DNA from: Phycomyces blakesleeanus NRRL 1555(-)
Lineage: Eukaryota; Mucoromycota; Mucoromycetes; Mucorales; Phycomycetaceae
Length of the DNA stretch: 64,000 nt
Assembly (NCBI RefSeq): GCF_001638985.1
Contig: NW_017265145.1
Span: 558,001-622,000, forward strand
Reading direction: 5' to 3'
Each line of letters starts with the position of its first letter. Positions within the stretch are counted from its first letter, which is position 1. A model generated the notes under the pieces. The model was not told the DNA's origin, did no database searches, and saw only the letters and a program-made list of their open reading frames with translations. The position numbers and the translations under genes were made by a program. This document shows, piece after piece, positions 47,701 through 59,800 of the stretch.

Positions 47701-49376
47701 TCAAGGCTGCAAATATCTTGACCACTAAGACAGGAGATGTTAAGCTCACTGACTTTGGTATCTCACTCAACTTGAAAATCAAATGTGCAGATGCAGGAGC
47801 TGTATCCGGTACCCCCAACTGGAGTAGGTGTACGCCAAGAAAAATAAAAAGAGACTATTTAACTTGTAATTTGATTTTATTCTAACGTGCCTTAAAAATG
47901 TAGTGGCTCCAGAAGTCATTGAACTAAAGGGAGCTTCGACAAAATCAGATATCTGGTAAATATTATATATACAATCTGCTAGTACCTTTATCATTTCATA
48001 TTCATTCTTATTCATCGACTGTATTGTATTGTTAACTTTATTCTTTATGCGAGTATAGGTCTTTAGGATGTACTATAGTTGAACTAGCGACAGGAAAACC
48101 TCCTTACGCCAATTTGATTTCAATGTCTGCCATGTTCCGCATAGTAGAAGACGACTATCCGCCTATCCCAAAGAACATCTCAGAGGTTCGGTCTGAATTA
48201 ATTGGCTGTTATAATGTATGATTGATTTTTCTTATTCACTCCTTTTCCATTCAAATAGGAAATGCATAGTTTTCTCTTGTGTTGTTTCCAAAAGAACCCA
48301 GACCATCGTCCAACAGCTACAGAACTTAAGGAGCATATCTGGATTCGAAACAACGGACAGAGGACTAGAGATAGAGCAGAGGGTAGAGCTAAACTAACTC
48401 AATCTGTTCATTATGGACAACATCTTGCGCGTCAAGATTTGACATTTGAAGTGTCGAAACAATCTATTCATGTGTCCAAAAATCCCAAAAGAGAAACCAA
48501 TACAGGGTCCGAAGAGCTTATAGAAGAAAAGGAAAGGCACGGGAAAGAAACAATAAAAAATACCAATTCAGCCATCACAAATGTATATGAGGCAGATCAA
48601 GGCGACGGGCATGATAGAGAAGGAGAAACACATAAGTTTGTTCAGACCTCTTGTGAAAAATGTAAGTGCAACTTCTGTCTTCTTTTAATACTCATAAAAT
48701 AACTTTTTCTTACATAATATAGCTGTCAAGTGTAAAGTATGTTGTGAGCTTATCAAAATTAAACAGCTGTTCTGTGAAGGTGAGTTTGGGCGGGACCATT
48801 TATATGCAAGTAGTTATTTATTTTGACGTGGCACATTCTCTAATTGAGTATTGGCTAATATTTGATTGTATGTCTTAACAGTTTGCTCTCTGGTGTGTCA
48901 TGAAGCATGCCGGGATCATGCATTCTCGTGTCCTCCAAATGTGAATGGACAACAGCCATCGTACGACGTAAGCACACTATGAATATCCCGTTTGGAAAGA
49001 AAAAAGTTACTCAACCTAAAAGGGTCACTAGTGTGTTTTCTCTGCAAAAATATACAATCATATCAAGCAGACACCAAATGGATCTCTAGACATTTCGCGC
49101 TTACCAGTAAAGCCTATACCCTTAGCAAAAGATCAGAGTCTTGGGAGATTCTCTCTGGAAGATCATCCCCAAGCCGAGAATATTCGCAAATATTCGAAAG
49201 CTCTTGGATTGACACCTCAAGAAGAGCGGGCGCTGAGTGAGAATCAGGCGCTACTATCGCACACACTTGCTCTACAGCTTATGAACCCAGAAGCAGTGGA
49301 ACGAGTTATCAGACGAAGATCGAAAGAAGGAAAAAAAGGCCTAAACGGGGTGACAGATGAATGTGTTATTAGTTGA
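44787..49376 (+). CDS. CH-domain / Cdc7-like (STE) kinase / C1-domain fusion protein
   Basis: Seventeen exons give 959 residues: 44787-44971, 45225-45291, 45397-45435, 45526-45591, 45831-46173, 46260-46921, 47002-47048, 47148-47232, 47296-47390, 47463-47583, 47685-47823, 47904-47955, 48059-48185, 48259-48661, 48723-48779, 48882-48967, 49071-49376. Residues about 20-125 form a type-3 calponin-homology domain (LKDGVHLCKLINKIRPG, FLQGARQLGLNEFQLF, EAKDMAMVVTTLLSLAQ), a fold of transgelin/calponin proteins. A Ser-rich linker follows. The kinase (about 455-705) has GKGQFGSVYRG, VAVK, HCDLKAANILTT, DFG and MAPEVIELKGASTKSDIW, closest to the Cdc7/SepH septation-initiation kinases. A C1 zinc finger follows at about 801-850 (H-x12-C-x2-C ... 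C-x2-C-x4-H-x2-C). The catalytic HRD is HCD. Intron 8 uses a GC donor. Exon 17 is chosen by frame and is less certain. Confidence 0.82.
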
Positions 49377-49705
49377 ACAAGTCTCTTTTTTATTGTTTCT
49401 GTTATTGTATTTAATGATTTCTTTATAATTTTCTGTTTGTTTTATAGCGAGGAGCTAATGGATATAGAGCTTCTCTCTTTCTATCTTTCTTCTTTATATG
49501 TATCCTCTCTTTCTCTCTTTTATAACCATGCCAACCCCCCTAATCAGCTCTTTTGTGACGCAGAGATTCAGCCCCGGTACCTGAAAAGGCAGTGTGTCGA
49601 AAGGTTCATCTTGCACCCTTCATTGTCCGCCTTACTGGCACCTTTACTTTCTCTCCTTTCCTTTAACTTTCTTTCATCTTTATACTTACTTAATAATATT
49701 ACAAA
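49377..49705. other. Intergenic, Ral promoter region
   Basis: A short gap between two plus-strand genes, rich in CT tracts on the plus strand ahead of the Ral start, as is common for strongly expressed fungal genes. Confidence 0.5.
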
Positions 49706-50624
49706 ATGGCAAAGGCAAAACAAGCCCCTCCTCTTCACAAGATCATCATGGTTGGCTCGGGTGGTGTTGGTAAATCAGCATTGACCCTCCAATACATGTA
49801 CGGCGATTTCGTCGAAGAGTACGATCCCACAAAGGCAGATTGTAAGTCATGTCTTCATTATACCATCAAAAACCCCTTTTCCGGCATGAACACCGGGAAG
49901 ATCGACTTAATCTATGTAAACTCAAGGATTATATCGCCATCACCTTTCATCTCAACCATAAACGCCAAGACAACTAAGCCCGCTCATACACATTTAGAAA
50001 TATCATGTTCGTAGCTAATCTTAGTTTTTTTTTTATTATTAAAAAAAAAGCCTATCGCAAGAAGGTCGTCTTAGAAGGGCAAGAATGCCAGGTTGATATT
50101 TTGGATACAGCAGGACAAGAAGAATACGCAGCCGTAAGTTAATAACATTTTGTGTGTGTGTGTGTATTAACTTGTACTGGAACTGAACCTGCAGATTCGT
50201 GACAATTATTATCGTTCTGGCGAGGGTTTTCTCTGTGTCTTCTCCGTGTGCGAACAGGAGTCGCTTGAGCATACCCAGGAATTCAGAGACCAAATTCTGC
50301 GAGTATTAGACGATGATACCGTAAGTTGAACTGATCCTAAAAAAGAATAATAACTGATCCGAGGTTTTATGATACGAATATTATTAGGTTCCCTTCATTT
50401 TGGTAGGAAACAAAGTAGATTTGGCTCATTTGAGAAAGGTCACTGCCAGTGAAGCATCTTCCATGGCCCAAGAATGGAACTGCCAGTACATAGAGACTTC
50501 TGCCAAGACAAGACATAATGTAGAAGAGGTCTACACAGCCCTGATGCGTCAAATAAGAGACAGAAAACTCAAGCAGAATAATGCGGGAGGTGATGAAAAA
50601 GACTCTTGTTGCATTATCCTCTAA
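49706..50624 (+). CDS. Ral-type small GTPase
   Basis: There are four exons (49706-49841, 50051-50133, 50195-50320, 50388-50624), 193 residues. The G1 loop is GSGGVGKSA, and switch I/effector reads YDPTKADSYRKKVVL, which is Ral- rather than Ras- or Rap-type. G3 is [21 protein letters not shown]4 is NKVD and G5 is ETSAK. The C-terminus ends CCIIL, a CaaX box with Leu, predicting geranylgeranylation and membrane attachment. All catalytic elements are present, including the Gln of switch II. In animals Ral acts through the exocyst in secretion and membrane traffic. In fungi the role is inferred. Length matches the core GTPase, without the basic insert of animal Ral before the CaaX. Confidence 0.92.
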
Positions 50625-51029
50625 AGGATGATATATTTTGCAAGTTATCCCGTAAAATCCCTCTCCCCTTATCCATTCACACACACACATTTATATATAC
50701 GTGTATGTGTGTGTTCAGTTGTACCATTACCTGCCAATACTGCATTTATGTTTGGCTAGCTTTCACTAATAAATCTACAGTACTACCTTTAATTATCTAA
50801 ATATTCTCTTGACTCGTAAAATTAAACATATTTTTAACAAATAGTTTCAATGATTTTTTTTTACCTTGAAAACTATCATTCTTGAAGAAAATGAAGAATA
50901 AACGGGCATTCAATAAATGTCTACGTCATGTAATCGAGAAAGAAATAGGTGCATATAGCTCGTGTCTGGCATAGCTAGTCTTCTCAATCTTTGCTCCAAA
51001 CTTTTCATTCAATTCGCTTGACTGCAATA

Positions 51030-52754
51030 ATGGTAGCCGCAAACATTAAGCGTGCTGCTCCAACTGATGATGTGACGATGAAGGGAGGATCGGAAAATAG
51101 CAACGGCGATGACACGCTAGCAAACATGACCTCTATTCTTGAAGGATCGGCCAAAAAGACGAGACTTTTGTTTACGACATCATATAATCAGGCAGCTATG
51201 GATGAAATGGCTAGGTAAAATCAAATGTGTTTTCAATTAATTCCTCATTTGAGATAGCTCATACGTTTTGATCGACCCTCTAAAGTCAGCGTGACAAGCT
51301 GACAAGTAAGATTCATGACGAATACGAAGATGTCCGCACTTTACCTGAAGCCCTGATCAAACAACAAAAGGAGGCTTTAAAAGCTAAACAACAAGCAGCA
51401 CAATCAACAAAAACAACCGTTACAGATGCAGAAGGAGACGAGGGTGATTCAAACAGTTCTGTACAGAAACTCATCCAATCGATGCCAGAGAAGAAAACAA
51501 AGTACGTGAGAGGATCGCTAAGATTGCTGATGACTGATTGGAATCGAGTAGGGAAGGACCTGGTGGTGTGGTTGCATTGCGATCCAAGGATCAGTTCTCG
51601 GACCTTTTTGGTGATAGTTTAGCTGGTGGAGGTTCACTTGTGCGTCGTGCGCGTGCAAAGACTATTCGCCCAGTTTGGCACGCACCGTGGAAGCTGATGC
51701 GTGTCATCAGTGGACATCTTGGATGGGTGCGCTCTGTTGCAGTAGAACCAGGAAATAAATGGTTTGCCACTGGCGCTGGTGATCGTACTATTAAGATCTG
51801 GGACATGGCATCAGGAACACTTAAGCTGTCATTGACAGGTCACATCAGTACTGTTCGCGGTCTTGCTGTTTCACCGCGACACCCCTATCTCTTTTCGTGT
51901 GGTGAGGACAAGATGGTTAAGTGCTGGGATTTAGAACAAAATAAGGTTATCCGTCATTATCATGGGCATCTTTCAGGTGTATATGCACTTGATCTCCATC
52001 CAACTCTCGATGTTTTGGTAACCAGTGGCCGAGATGCCACGGCCAGAGTAAGTACTTTAAAAAGAAAAAGAAAAAGAAATATGTTCTCTTATGTATGTAT
52101 TCTTGTGTAGGTCTGGGATATGCGAACAAAACAGTGTGTACACGTTCTTTCTGGACACACAAGCACTGTCTCCGCTGTTAAATGTCAGGAAGCTGATCCA
52201 CAAGTCATTACGGGTTCTATGGACAGCACTATTCGTCTGTGGGATCTGGCGGCAGGAAAGACTATGGGTGTTTTGACTCATCATAAGAAGAGTGTTCGCG
52301 CACTTGCTCTTCATCCTACAGAATTCGGATTTGCAAGTGGAAGTGCTGACAATATCAAGGGCTGGAAATGCCCCGAAGGCACTTTTATGCAAAACTACAA
52401 CGTGCGGAAATCCATCATCAATACTCTATCGATCAATGCAGACGGCGTCGTGTTTTCAGGAGGTAACTAATAGTAATCTTAGCTGGCTTAAAGTAAAAAT
52501 AGAAAAACTGACACAGAAGTAATTGGATTCTAGGTGATAATGGTGCCATGGGCTTTCATGATTGGAGATCTGGTTACAATTTCCAGTCTATGGATACAAC
52601 CGTCCAGCCTGGTTCGCTTGATGCTGAAGCAGGTGTATTCTGCAGTACTTTCGATAAGACTGGTCTTCGTCTGATCACTGGTGAGGCTGATAAAACCATT
52701 AAGATCTACAAGGAAGATGACTCTGCAGTAAAGGACGAGGACTTTTATCAATAA
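51030..52754 (+). CDS. PRP46: Prp46/PLRG1 WD40 splicing factor
   Basis: There are five exons (51030-51214, 51286-51501, 51552-52047, 52111-52462, 52534-52754), 489 residues. An N-terminal charged region is followed by [20 protein letters not shown], which opens seven WD40 repeats: [88 protein letters not shown] and the last [16 protein letters not shown]. The order and the phrases [18 protein letters not shown] and [15 protein letters not shown] are characteristic of PLRG1/Prp46, a core member of the Prp19-associated complex that activates the spliceosome. The protein is expected to be nuclear. It is followed after 137 bp by the Tho1-like gene in the same direction. Confidence 0.93.
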
Positions 52755-52890
52755 AGAAACACTTGAATGTTAAGAAAGGCACAGTATCCAATAACGTGAC
52801 TTTGAATCGCGCTCATTCTCCCTTCTCAAATAAAATAAAATAAAAATGGAACTTGCTACGTCCGCTATCCTCTCATCTTGATTCTACACC

Positions 52891-54133
52891 ATGGCCGACA
52901 AATATAAAAATCTAAAAGTGAAGGAGTTACAGGGTAATGATTACCAAATGTTGCTAATATAAAACAGCATAGTTTGTCAACTACTATAAAACGCGTACTC
53001 ACCATTCTATCACGCGATGTCAGAGCTTTTGCAAAAGCAAGGCATTCCTCACACTGGCAAAAAGGAGGAGCTTATTGAACGTTTGATGAAACATGATGAG
53101 CGGAAAACGTATGAGATTGAATCCCTTGAAGCTGAATTCGGTAGCATTGAAGATTTTGATGAGTCAAAACTCAACTTTGAGTAAGCATAAATCCCTTTGA
53201 GATACGACTACAATTAAAGTCTTATGATTTGTGTACATCTTTTTATTATTCAGTGATCTTCATGATGTCGATCTCAAATCATTCAGCACAACCGACGCAA
53301 AGCAGTTGACCGCGGTTGAAGATGAATCAAAGGCGCAGGCTGAAAAGACCGAGATCTCAGTGACGGAAACTACTACAGATGCTTCATCAACGCAGAATTC
53401 GGTCAAGATATCTCAAATACAAGAGACAGTTGAAGTTGTTAAGCCAGGATCTCACTTTAAATTCACACCTATTTCATTTGAAAAACCTGGCGCTACTACT
53501 GCTACTGCAACTAATGCTACTGCTGCGGCTGCTTCTGTTGCAGAATCTGCTCAGACTACCCCTAAACCAGCAGTACCTTCACCCACAACTATCAAGGCTG
53601 CACCAGCACCAGCACCAACACTGTCTGAAGTAGAAAAGAAGATATTGGCTGAGGCAGAGAAGAAAGCAGAGCGCGCAAAGAGATTTGGTGTTCAGTTAGA
53701 TGAAAAAGCAAAGAAAGAGTTGCGCGCTGCTAGATTCGGAATTCCTGTAGCGGTAGCTAAGACTGCTGCCTCGCCTTCCAAGAGTACTCCCAAGGTACAA
53801 ACTCCAAAAGTACAAACAGGAAAGACTGTTGCCCCCAAGGTAAAAAAAAAATATTATTTGTAAAAACGTAAGAAGTTTGGATAAAATAAGCTTATTATAT
53901 CATGTAAAAGGGTATTGATCCAGAGACCTTGAAGAAGAGAGCCGAGAGATTCGGATTACCCCAGAAGGGGGGTAAAATAGAGAAGAATGGCAAGAGTACT
54001 GTGTTGGACCCTGTTGAAGAAGAAAAAAAGAGAAAGAGAGCAGAAAGATTTGGCTCTGACCAAGTAAGTATACTGTTAACTGAATGGATTGTGGCTTATA
54101 TTTATTTAATAGAGCAAGAAACAGAAGAATTAG
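52891..54133 (+). CDS. THO1: Tho1/SARNP (CIP29)-like SAP-domain protein
   Basis: There are five exons (52891-52933, 53024-53180, 53254-53839, 53911-54063, 54113-54133), 319 residues. An N-terminal SAP domain (LKVKELQELLQKQGIPHTG, KKEELIERLMKH) should bind DNA or RNA. It is followed by an acidic segment, an Ala/Thr/Pro-rich linker, and a C-terminal series of KRFG, AARFGIP, KRAERFGLP and KRAERFG motifs, the repeated R-F-G block typical of Tho1/SARNP that binds the Sub2/UAP56 helicase. It ends SKKQKN. It acts in mRNA export and the TREX pathway. The last exon is only six codons, chosen because it gives the basic KKQKN-like end usual for the family. Confidence 0.88.
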
Positions 54134-54537
54134 ACTCTTGTAACTGTATAGCTCAGGCTCAGTTATCGAACACGATCACCATGCCTCTTTTATTTGAACT
54201 TCTCTTTTTTTAATTATTCTTATTATATTATTGCACTAAATTGAAATGAGTCTTTGACTATTTATAAAAGCCCTGGAGCTGGTCCCTGAGTAATGATCAT
54301 ATACTTTTTCTATTTCTTTGCTCAAAATCTGCTATTTTCACTCTGAAATGTCTGTGCCAAATATAATGTAACAAACTACCATTGCACAAAACGTCATCAT
54401 TACCATCATTTTTCCAAAATAGGGTAAATTCTACGCTTTCCATTCACATTTAAGCATTAATTCTGACGTCTACACCAATATTTCAAGTTATTTCTGCTCG
54501 TTTTTTTTTATTTCATACTTTTTACTTCTTACACACA
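54134..54537. other. Intergenic, no gene seen
   Basis: 3' flank of the Tho1-like gene and promoter of the next gene, AT-rich with no distinctive element. Confidence 0.5.
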
Positions 54538-55086
54538 ATGGCTTCCAACCAAAACTATTATCCTACTTCTGGCCATGGAAAAGACAAAAACTCTGATAAG
54601 TCAGAGCGTCACCTATTTCATATCGGAGATTCGGACAACGACCTTCATGGCAATGGAAAAACAGCAGAAGAAATTCAAGAGTCTGAAACTAAAGAAAAAC
54701 CCCAACACAGCAACTACGGCCAAGGAAACGATGAAAGTCGTATTCCCAAGTTTGATGACTATAGAAAGTATGGTGAATATGGAAATACCTCTCACGATGC
54801 AGCGCGTGCGACATACATTGATCCGAAAGTTATACCCTCTGCCGTTGGTGCTGGTGCAGATTCTACCGGCCGCGCTCAGAAAATAGCCGATGCCCGAGGT
54901 CAGCAACACAATAACGGAAATCACGTTATATCAGAAGGTGCAGAAAAGTCAAATAAGGAAGCAAAAGCGACACTCCATGATAAAATTAAAGGAAGATTTG
55001 AAAGCTTTTTGGGAAGGCTTACTTGTAATGATGAAAGAGTAGCTAAAGGTGAGGCCCTTAGGACATTCGGCCATAATCACATTTAA
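54538..55086 (+). CDS. Small hydrophilic protein, CsbD/LEA-like C-terminus
   Basis: A single-exon frame of 182 residues, strongly hydrophilic and rich in Gly, Asn, Asp, Lys and His. I do not recognise the whole protein. The C-terminal segment TLHDKIKGRFESFLGRLTCN followed by DERVAKGEALRTFGH resembles the short repeat of CsbD-like stress proteins (D-K-x-K-G-x2-x4-G-x-x-T-x-x-x-x-x2-x-G). The rest (GNGKTAEEIQESETKEK, RIPKFDDYRKYGEYG) looks disordered, as in late-embryogenesis-type protectants. Fungal members are often induced by stress or in spores, but this is inference. A short untranslated stretch and a CA-rich context before the ATG (ACACACAATGG) fit a functional start. There is no signal peptide. 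Confidence 0.6.
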   Translation: MASNQNYYPTSGHGKDKNSDKSERHLFHIGDSDNDLHGNGKTAEEIQESETKEKPQHSNYGQGNDESRIPKFDDYRKYGEYGNTSHDAARATYIDPKVIPSAVGAGADSTGRAQKIADARGQQHNNGNHVISEGAEKSNKEAKATLHDKIKGRFESFLGRLTCNDERVAKGEALRTFGHNHI

Positions 55087-56855
55087 AATACATAACTAGA
55101 TATAAACAACAAGGTCATTACATGTATATAATAACAGCAATATAATTATAATCATATATTTATTTACAACATAATATAAAACAATATTAATAAAGCATAA
55201 TATCTATACTATACACATATCAAGAAAATATGCTTTTAAATATTGAATTGTGTAAGTTATTATACTAGCTTTCAACCATAATAATAATGATGGAAAAAGT
55301 GATTTTAAGATCAAATGTAGACTTCTTGAGGCTATCCTGCAAAGAACGGGTTATGTTTCACACCGAGAGTAAACTTAAGTCATGAATATATGCAGAAGTT
55401 TGTGATCACAAGCTAAACATATCAAGGGGTATATTCTTAGGCTCTGCTATTCAATAGGCTGGTACTAATGTACATGCTGGAATATGAAATACGACATATA
55501 ATGATTCTAGTGCTGAAAATATATAGTTGTACATCGCTACATATAGTCAAAGTTGTGGTTGAAATTTTGGAACGCTCAATTTAAAAAGATCATATTGTTT
55601 ATCGATTACTCTTTTGGTGTCTATTATTATTAGCTTATGATGTATAGGCAACAGTTGATCATCATTATAAACCGCCATACTCGATATATGTATATTTATA
55701 TATATGATAGAGGCTCATACGGTTTATGCTGTACATACATATACTCTTTAAAAAATAGTAGGGAAAATAATAATATTGCAAGGTAAGTTTATAAGTCTCA
55801 AATACTACCAAGTCAATTACAGTATTATGATGAACAATGACTATCTCTTGCTATTTATACTTTGAATGCGATCTACTCATTCTCTTTAATAACATCATAT
55901 AAAACATATGTCAGCCTCACAATATTATTAAACTTGTGATATGTTAAACATGAATAATATACCTTTGCACCATTATAAAATACAAAGAGTATTAATACAC
56001 AGATTTATATAAAGCTTAATAAAATATAGACTCTATAAAAAGCTATAATCGAACCCTAGCTACAGAAATAGTGCACTTGGCCAAATATTTGCTTCAAGAG
56101 AAAGGGGGCTCCAATAAGCTCAGCTGTTTACTTTGGAAAAGCATTATCTTAACTTATTTCCAAGAGGTAGTTACATTTTAATATTTTCTGTGTTTTATTT
56201 CATTTTTATATGTTGAAGGCTTCTTCTACATGTGTATTGATGTTGCTTTTGTCGACATGATTCAATGTCTCTGGACTCCTTGTTTCCAGTCCCAGTAAAA
56301 AAGGGGAAAGGGACTGAAAACTACCTTTCTCGATAAAGAAAGATATGTGCCCATCTGATTGGAGACCCTGTTAGAGAATGGCTGGACTCTTACTTGATTT
56401 TCAAATTCCCTTTCTTACCCCTATCTCTTTTGCTGGAAGGCAGGAGAACAATGAGGAGTTGGCTCTATCGTGTCAACCAAGCACTCTAGCACCGATAATA
56501 TGATAGAAGAGAATGTTACTTAACAATAAGTAATATCTAACAGCGTATTATGGCTCAATAGTTATTGGAATATATATATATATATATATATATATACATG
56601 TGTGTGTGTGTGTGTGTGTGCTTTATGTATTTACTTTTAAGAAAATATCCATCTTGACTTACAGTTAATCTTTGACTAAGAAACCCCTTCATCCTGCGTT
56701 CCCTTTTTTTTTTGGAAAAAAATGTAAACGCCAATGTGGCTATCTTTGAATTCACTGCTTCTTCTTCTCGACCATCCCATTCTATAACTTATTTATTTTA
56801 TTCTTATTTATTTTCTCTCTCTGTCTTTATTTGCTGCTATTGAGGATAATAGTCT
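55087..56855. other. Intergenic with a possible retroelement remnant
   Basis: A 1.8-kb gap. AT-rich sequence with TA (56571-56595) and TG (56599-56620) runs. On the plus strand at about 56345-56480 a 45-codon open stretch includes ICAHLIGDPVREWLDSYLIF, a pattern that recalls retrotransposon gag proteins, though too short to prove. No intact gene was found. Confidence 0.5.
56571..56620. repeat. (TA)n-(TG)n compound microsatellite
   Basis: About 12 TA units, a CATG step, then about 11 TG units. It lies about 240 bp upstream of the kelch gene. Confidence 0.9.
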
Positions 56856-59800
56856 ATGAAGGTTCTTTATATATTCTTCTTGGTTTTTCTAGCTACTACC
56901 TCCAATGCATATTTTTATGTACCAAATCTGATGAATAATCTTCCCTTTATGGGTGGCAATGCCGTTGCTCAACGGAATAACTCTCTCGTTCTTTATGGAG
57001 GAGAGGATGCTCTGTCTAACTACAAATCCGATTTGTATATGTTGACACAAATGCCGACTACATATACCTGGCACCAAATACATCAAAACAACAGTGTACC
57101 TGGCAATTCTTATGGCCAGGCTGTAATGTCTAATGATGCTGAGATTATGTTCCTGATCGGTGGTGTTACAAAAAATACAAAAAATCTTTTTCTCCCTATG
57201 CAAATCTACAAATTTCTTTTCAGCACTGGGAATTGGGATCCATGGGAGGGAAATACAAACCTCAACACAACGTTGCCAGTACCACCAAACCGTCAGCGCT
57301 TTAGTGCCATCGCAGGCCCAAATAACAAAGTATATATCTGTGGTGGAGCTTTAAACGAGAGTGCTATTTTTGGGGATTTTTGGGAGTTAGATACTACCAC
57401 TATGAAGTTCACTGAGCTAGCCAGACTTAATGCCCCCATATACGCACATACAGCCTCTCTACTCAGGTACCAATTCCGATATTCTATTGAGAATACATGT
57501 GTACGATCTGCATAAAACCTTAATAGCTCTAACTTTTTTCCCTTTGAACTTTAGTAATGGAAAGCTAGTCATCCTTGGTGGCATCATTCAAACATCTCCA
57601 ACCACTACTAAGCTGTCTCCAATGGACAATATTCATGTTTATGACATACATACAAACACTTGGAAAATACAGCCCACAAACAAGGACTCGAATGGAATGT
57701 ACACTTCGCCACGTACCATGCACAATGCTGTTGTTAGTAAGTAACAGCACTTCGGCTCAATAAATATTGTTCGTTACTTATTCAAATATACTTATTCAAC
57801 AACTACAGCCTCAGATGACAAGATTGTTATATTTGGTGGTAAGTCTCTAAGAAATCTTTAAATCACATTATCTACATAAACCGCCCACTCATATTTTCCT
57901 GTCTTACTTACAAAAGGTGATAACGGTGGCAACCAAAGAACTAAGGCCTATATTAACTCAGTTTCTATACTGGACACCAACACATGGACGTGGAGCAGCC
58001 CTCCCCCGCACGGAATACTTCCCTCCCGTCGCTCCTATGCTGCCGCTGGTATACTAGACGGGAAACACTTGACAGTTTCATTTGGTAACGTCTGATTAAT
58101 GTATACGAATCATTGTATGTTTGTGTATATTTACTTGTACAAATTTTTGCTAATTAGGATCTGCGCTAAATTCCTATTACAACGACATCAATGTAATGGA
58201 TCTTAATAGCCTGGAATGGGTCAACGACTTCTCGTCTATTACAAAGGACTCCACCTCAGAGATGTCCAAAGGGCTTATTGCTGGGGTCACTATTGCTGCT
58301 ATTATATTGGTAGTAATTATAATTTTCTTGTTCTGGCGCTTTTGGTCTTATGTAAACTGGCTGGGTAAAAAGATACACGGTGACATTTGGAAACCTCGGT
58401 ATGAAATCTTCAATTGTTGACGATAATGTATGCTCATATATAATGATTATTTTGATTGTCTATTTGTTTAGTAATGGTGAGCCCGCCTGGGCTGAAACAA
58501 CGCGTATTATTTTCCAAATTATCCTACTATTCATTTTTACCATGTTCTTGGTTTTTGTAATCAAGCAAGCAGTCGACAGTCCAAATGTAACTCAAAGAAT
58601 TCAAAATTCAGCAAGCAACGTGCAGGTTCCAGGTAAGTCAATAATAAGCTACCAATAAGATGACTATCTTTAGACTTTGCTAACAAATATGTATACATCA
58701 AAGATGTTCGCTTTTGCTTTGATGGATTTCCCGTTTACCCTCCCACAGACATTAGATCTACCGGTGTTTTGTGTCAGACAAACACGGGCGTTTCGTGCAC
58801 TAAATATATTCAGCAACTAAATACATCTATATTCGAACCAGTATTTGCAGATTATCTTGGTGCTGTCAGTTGTTTTCTCTTCAGAGCTCCTTATGATTTC
58901 CAGCTGGTACAAACTTCGGGAGCCAACAATGGTTCTTTTCTAACTTTCACCTTCTTCGGTGACCAAAATGCTACTGGTCGTATTCACATTTCTGCTTACC
59001 CGAAAGAGATGGATCCCAATGTTAACGTCTACAATATTCCAAGCGACAACATCCCTTCGTATCTCTCTGTATCGGATATGTCCAATTGGCAAACCAATGA
59101 GCGCAATGATATTCAGTCGAAAAATGTGTTTACTGTCGAGCCATTCTCTTATAGCACCCTTGGATATGATCTGATTGATCACCGCTACCTCCAAAACGTT
59201 GGCTGGAACTATGTTGGCTTCTTGCCCTTATCAAATTCAACCCCCGAAATCACCACCAGTTTTCGACAAGAAGCAAGCAATCCAAACTATGTAACATCTG
59301 GGCACCCAGACCTTGGACTTATTACCATTGTTCCAAACACTTGGGCTAGTCTTGTTGATCGAGAGGTTAAGATGTATACCCTATTAAATGCCCTTGGATT
59401 TGTTGGTGGTATATTTGGTCTATTGATTACCGTTCAGACGTGGCTGTTTGGTTATCGTCCAAGATCTCCTTGGGGAGTTGTTCAACGCTGGTCGATTGGT
59501 GATATGAAGCGTTCACTCTTACGTGGGCTTCATTCTAAATTTAAAACGACAGACTCTGGAATCCCTTTAATTCACCCTGTTCACCAACGCTTCAGTGTTT
59601 CTGACTTTGGTACTTTGGAAGACGAAACGGAATCGCAGCGAGTGGCGCGTGTAGAAGAGCGCATGCAGGTACTCGAGATGCTTTTTAAGGCATATTATGT
59701 CGACGATGAGGTTTTTAGATCTCTTGAGTCAGCAAACAAGGTTACAGATAATGAGAAGGTATCTGGAAGCAACCTTCCTTTGTTCCCCAGCTCAGAAAAT

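Noticed and set aside
56035..56065. Second B-box-like match (complement GGTTCGAT)
   Set aside because: There is no cloverleaf around it, and the flanking sequence is AT-rich without stems.
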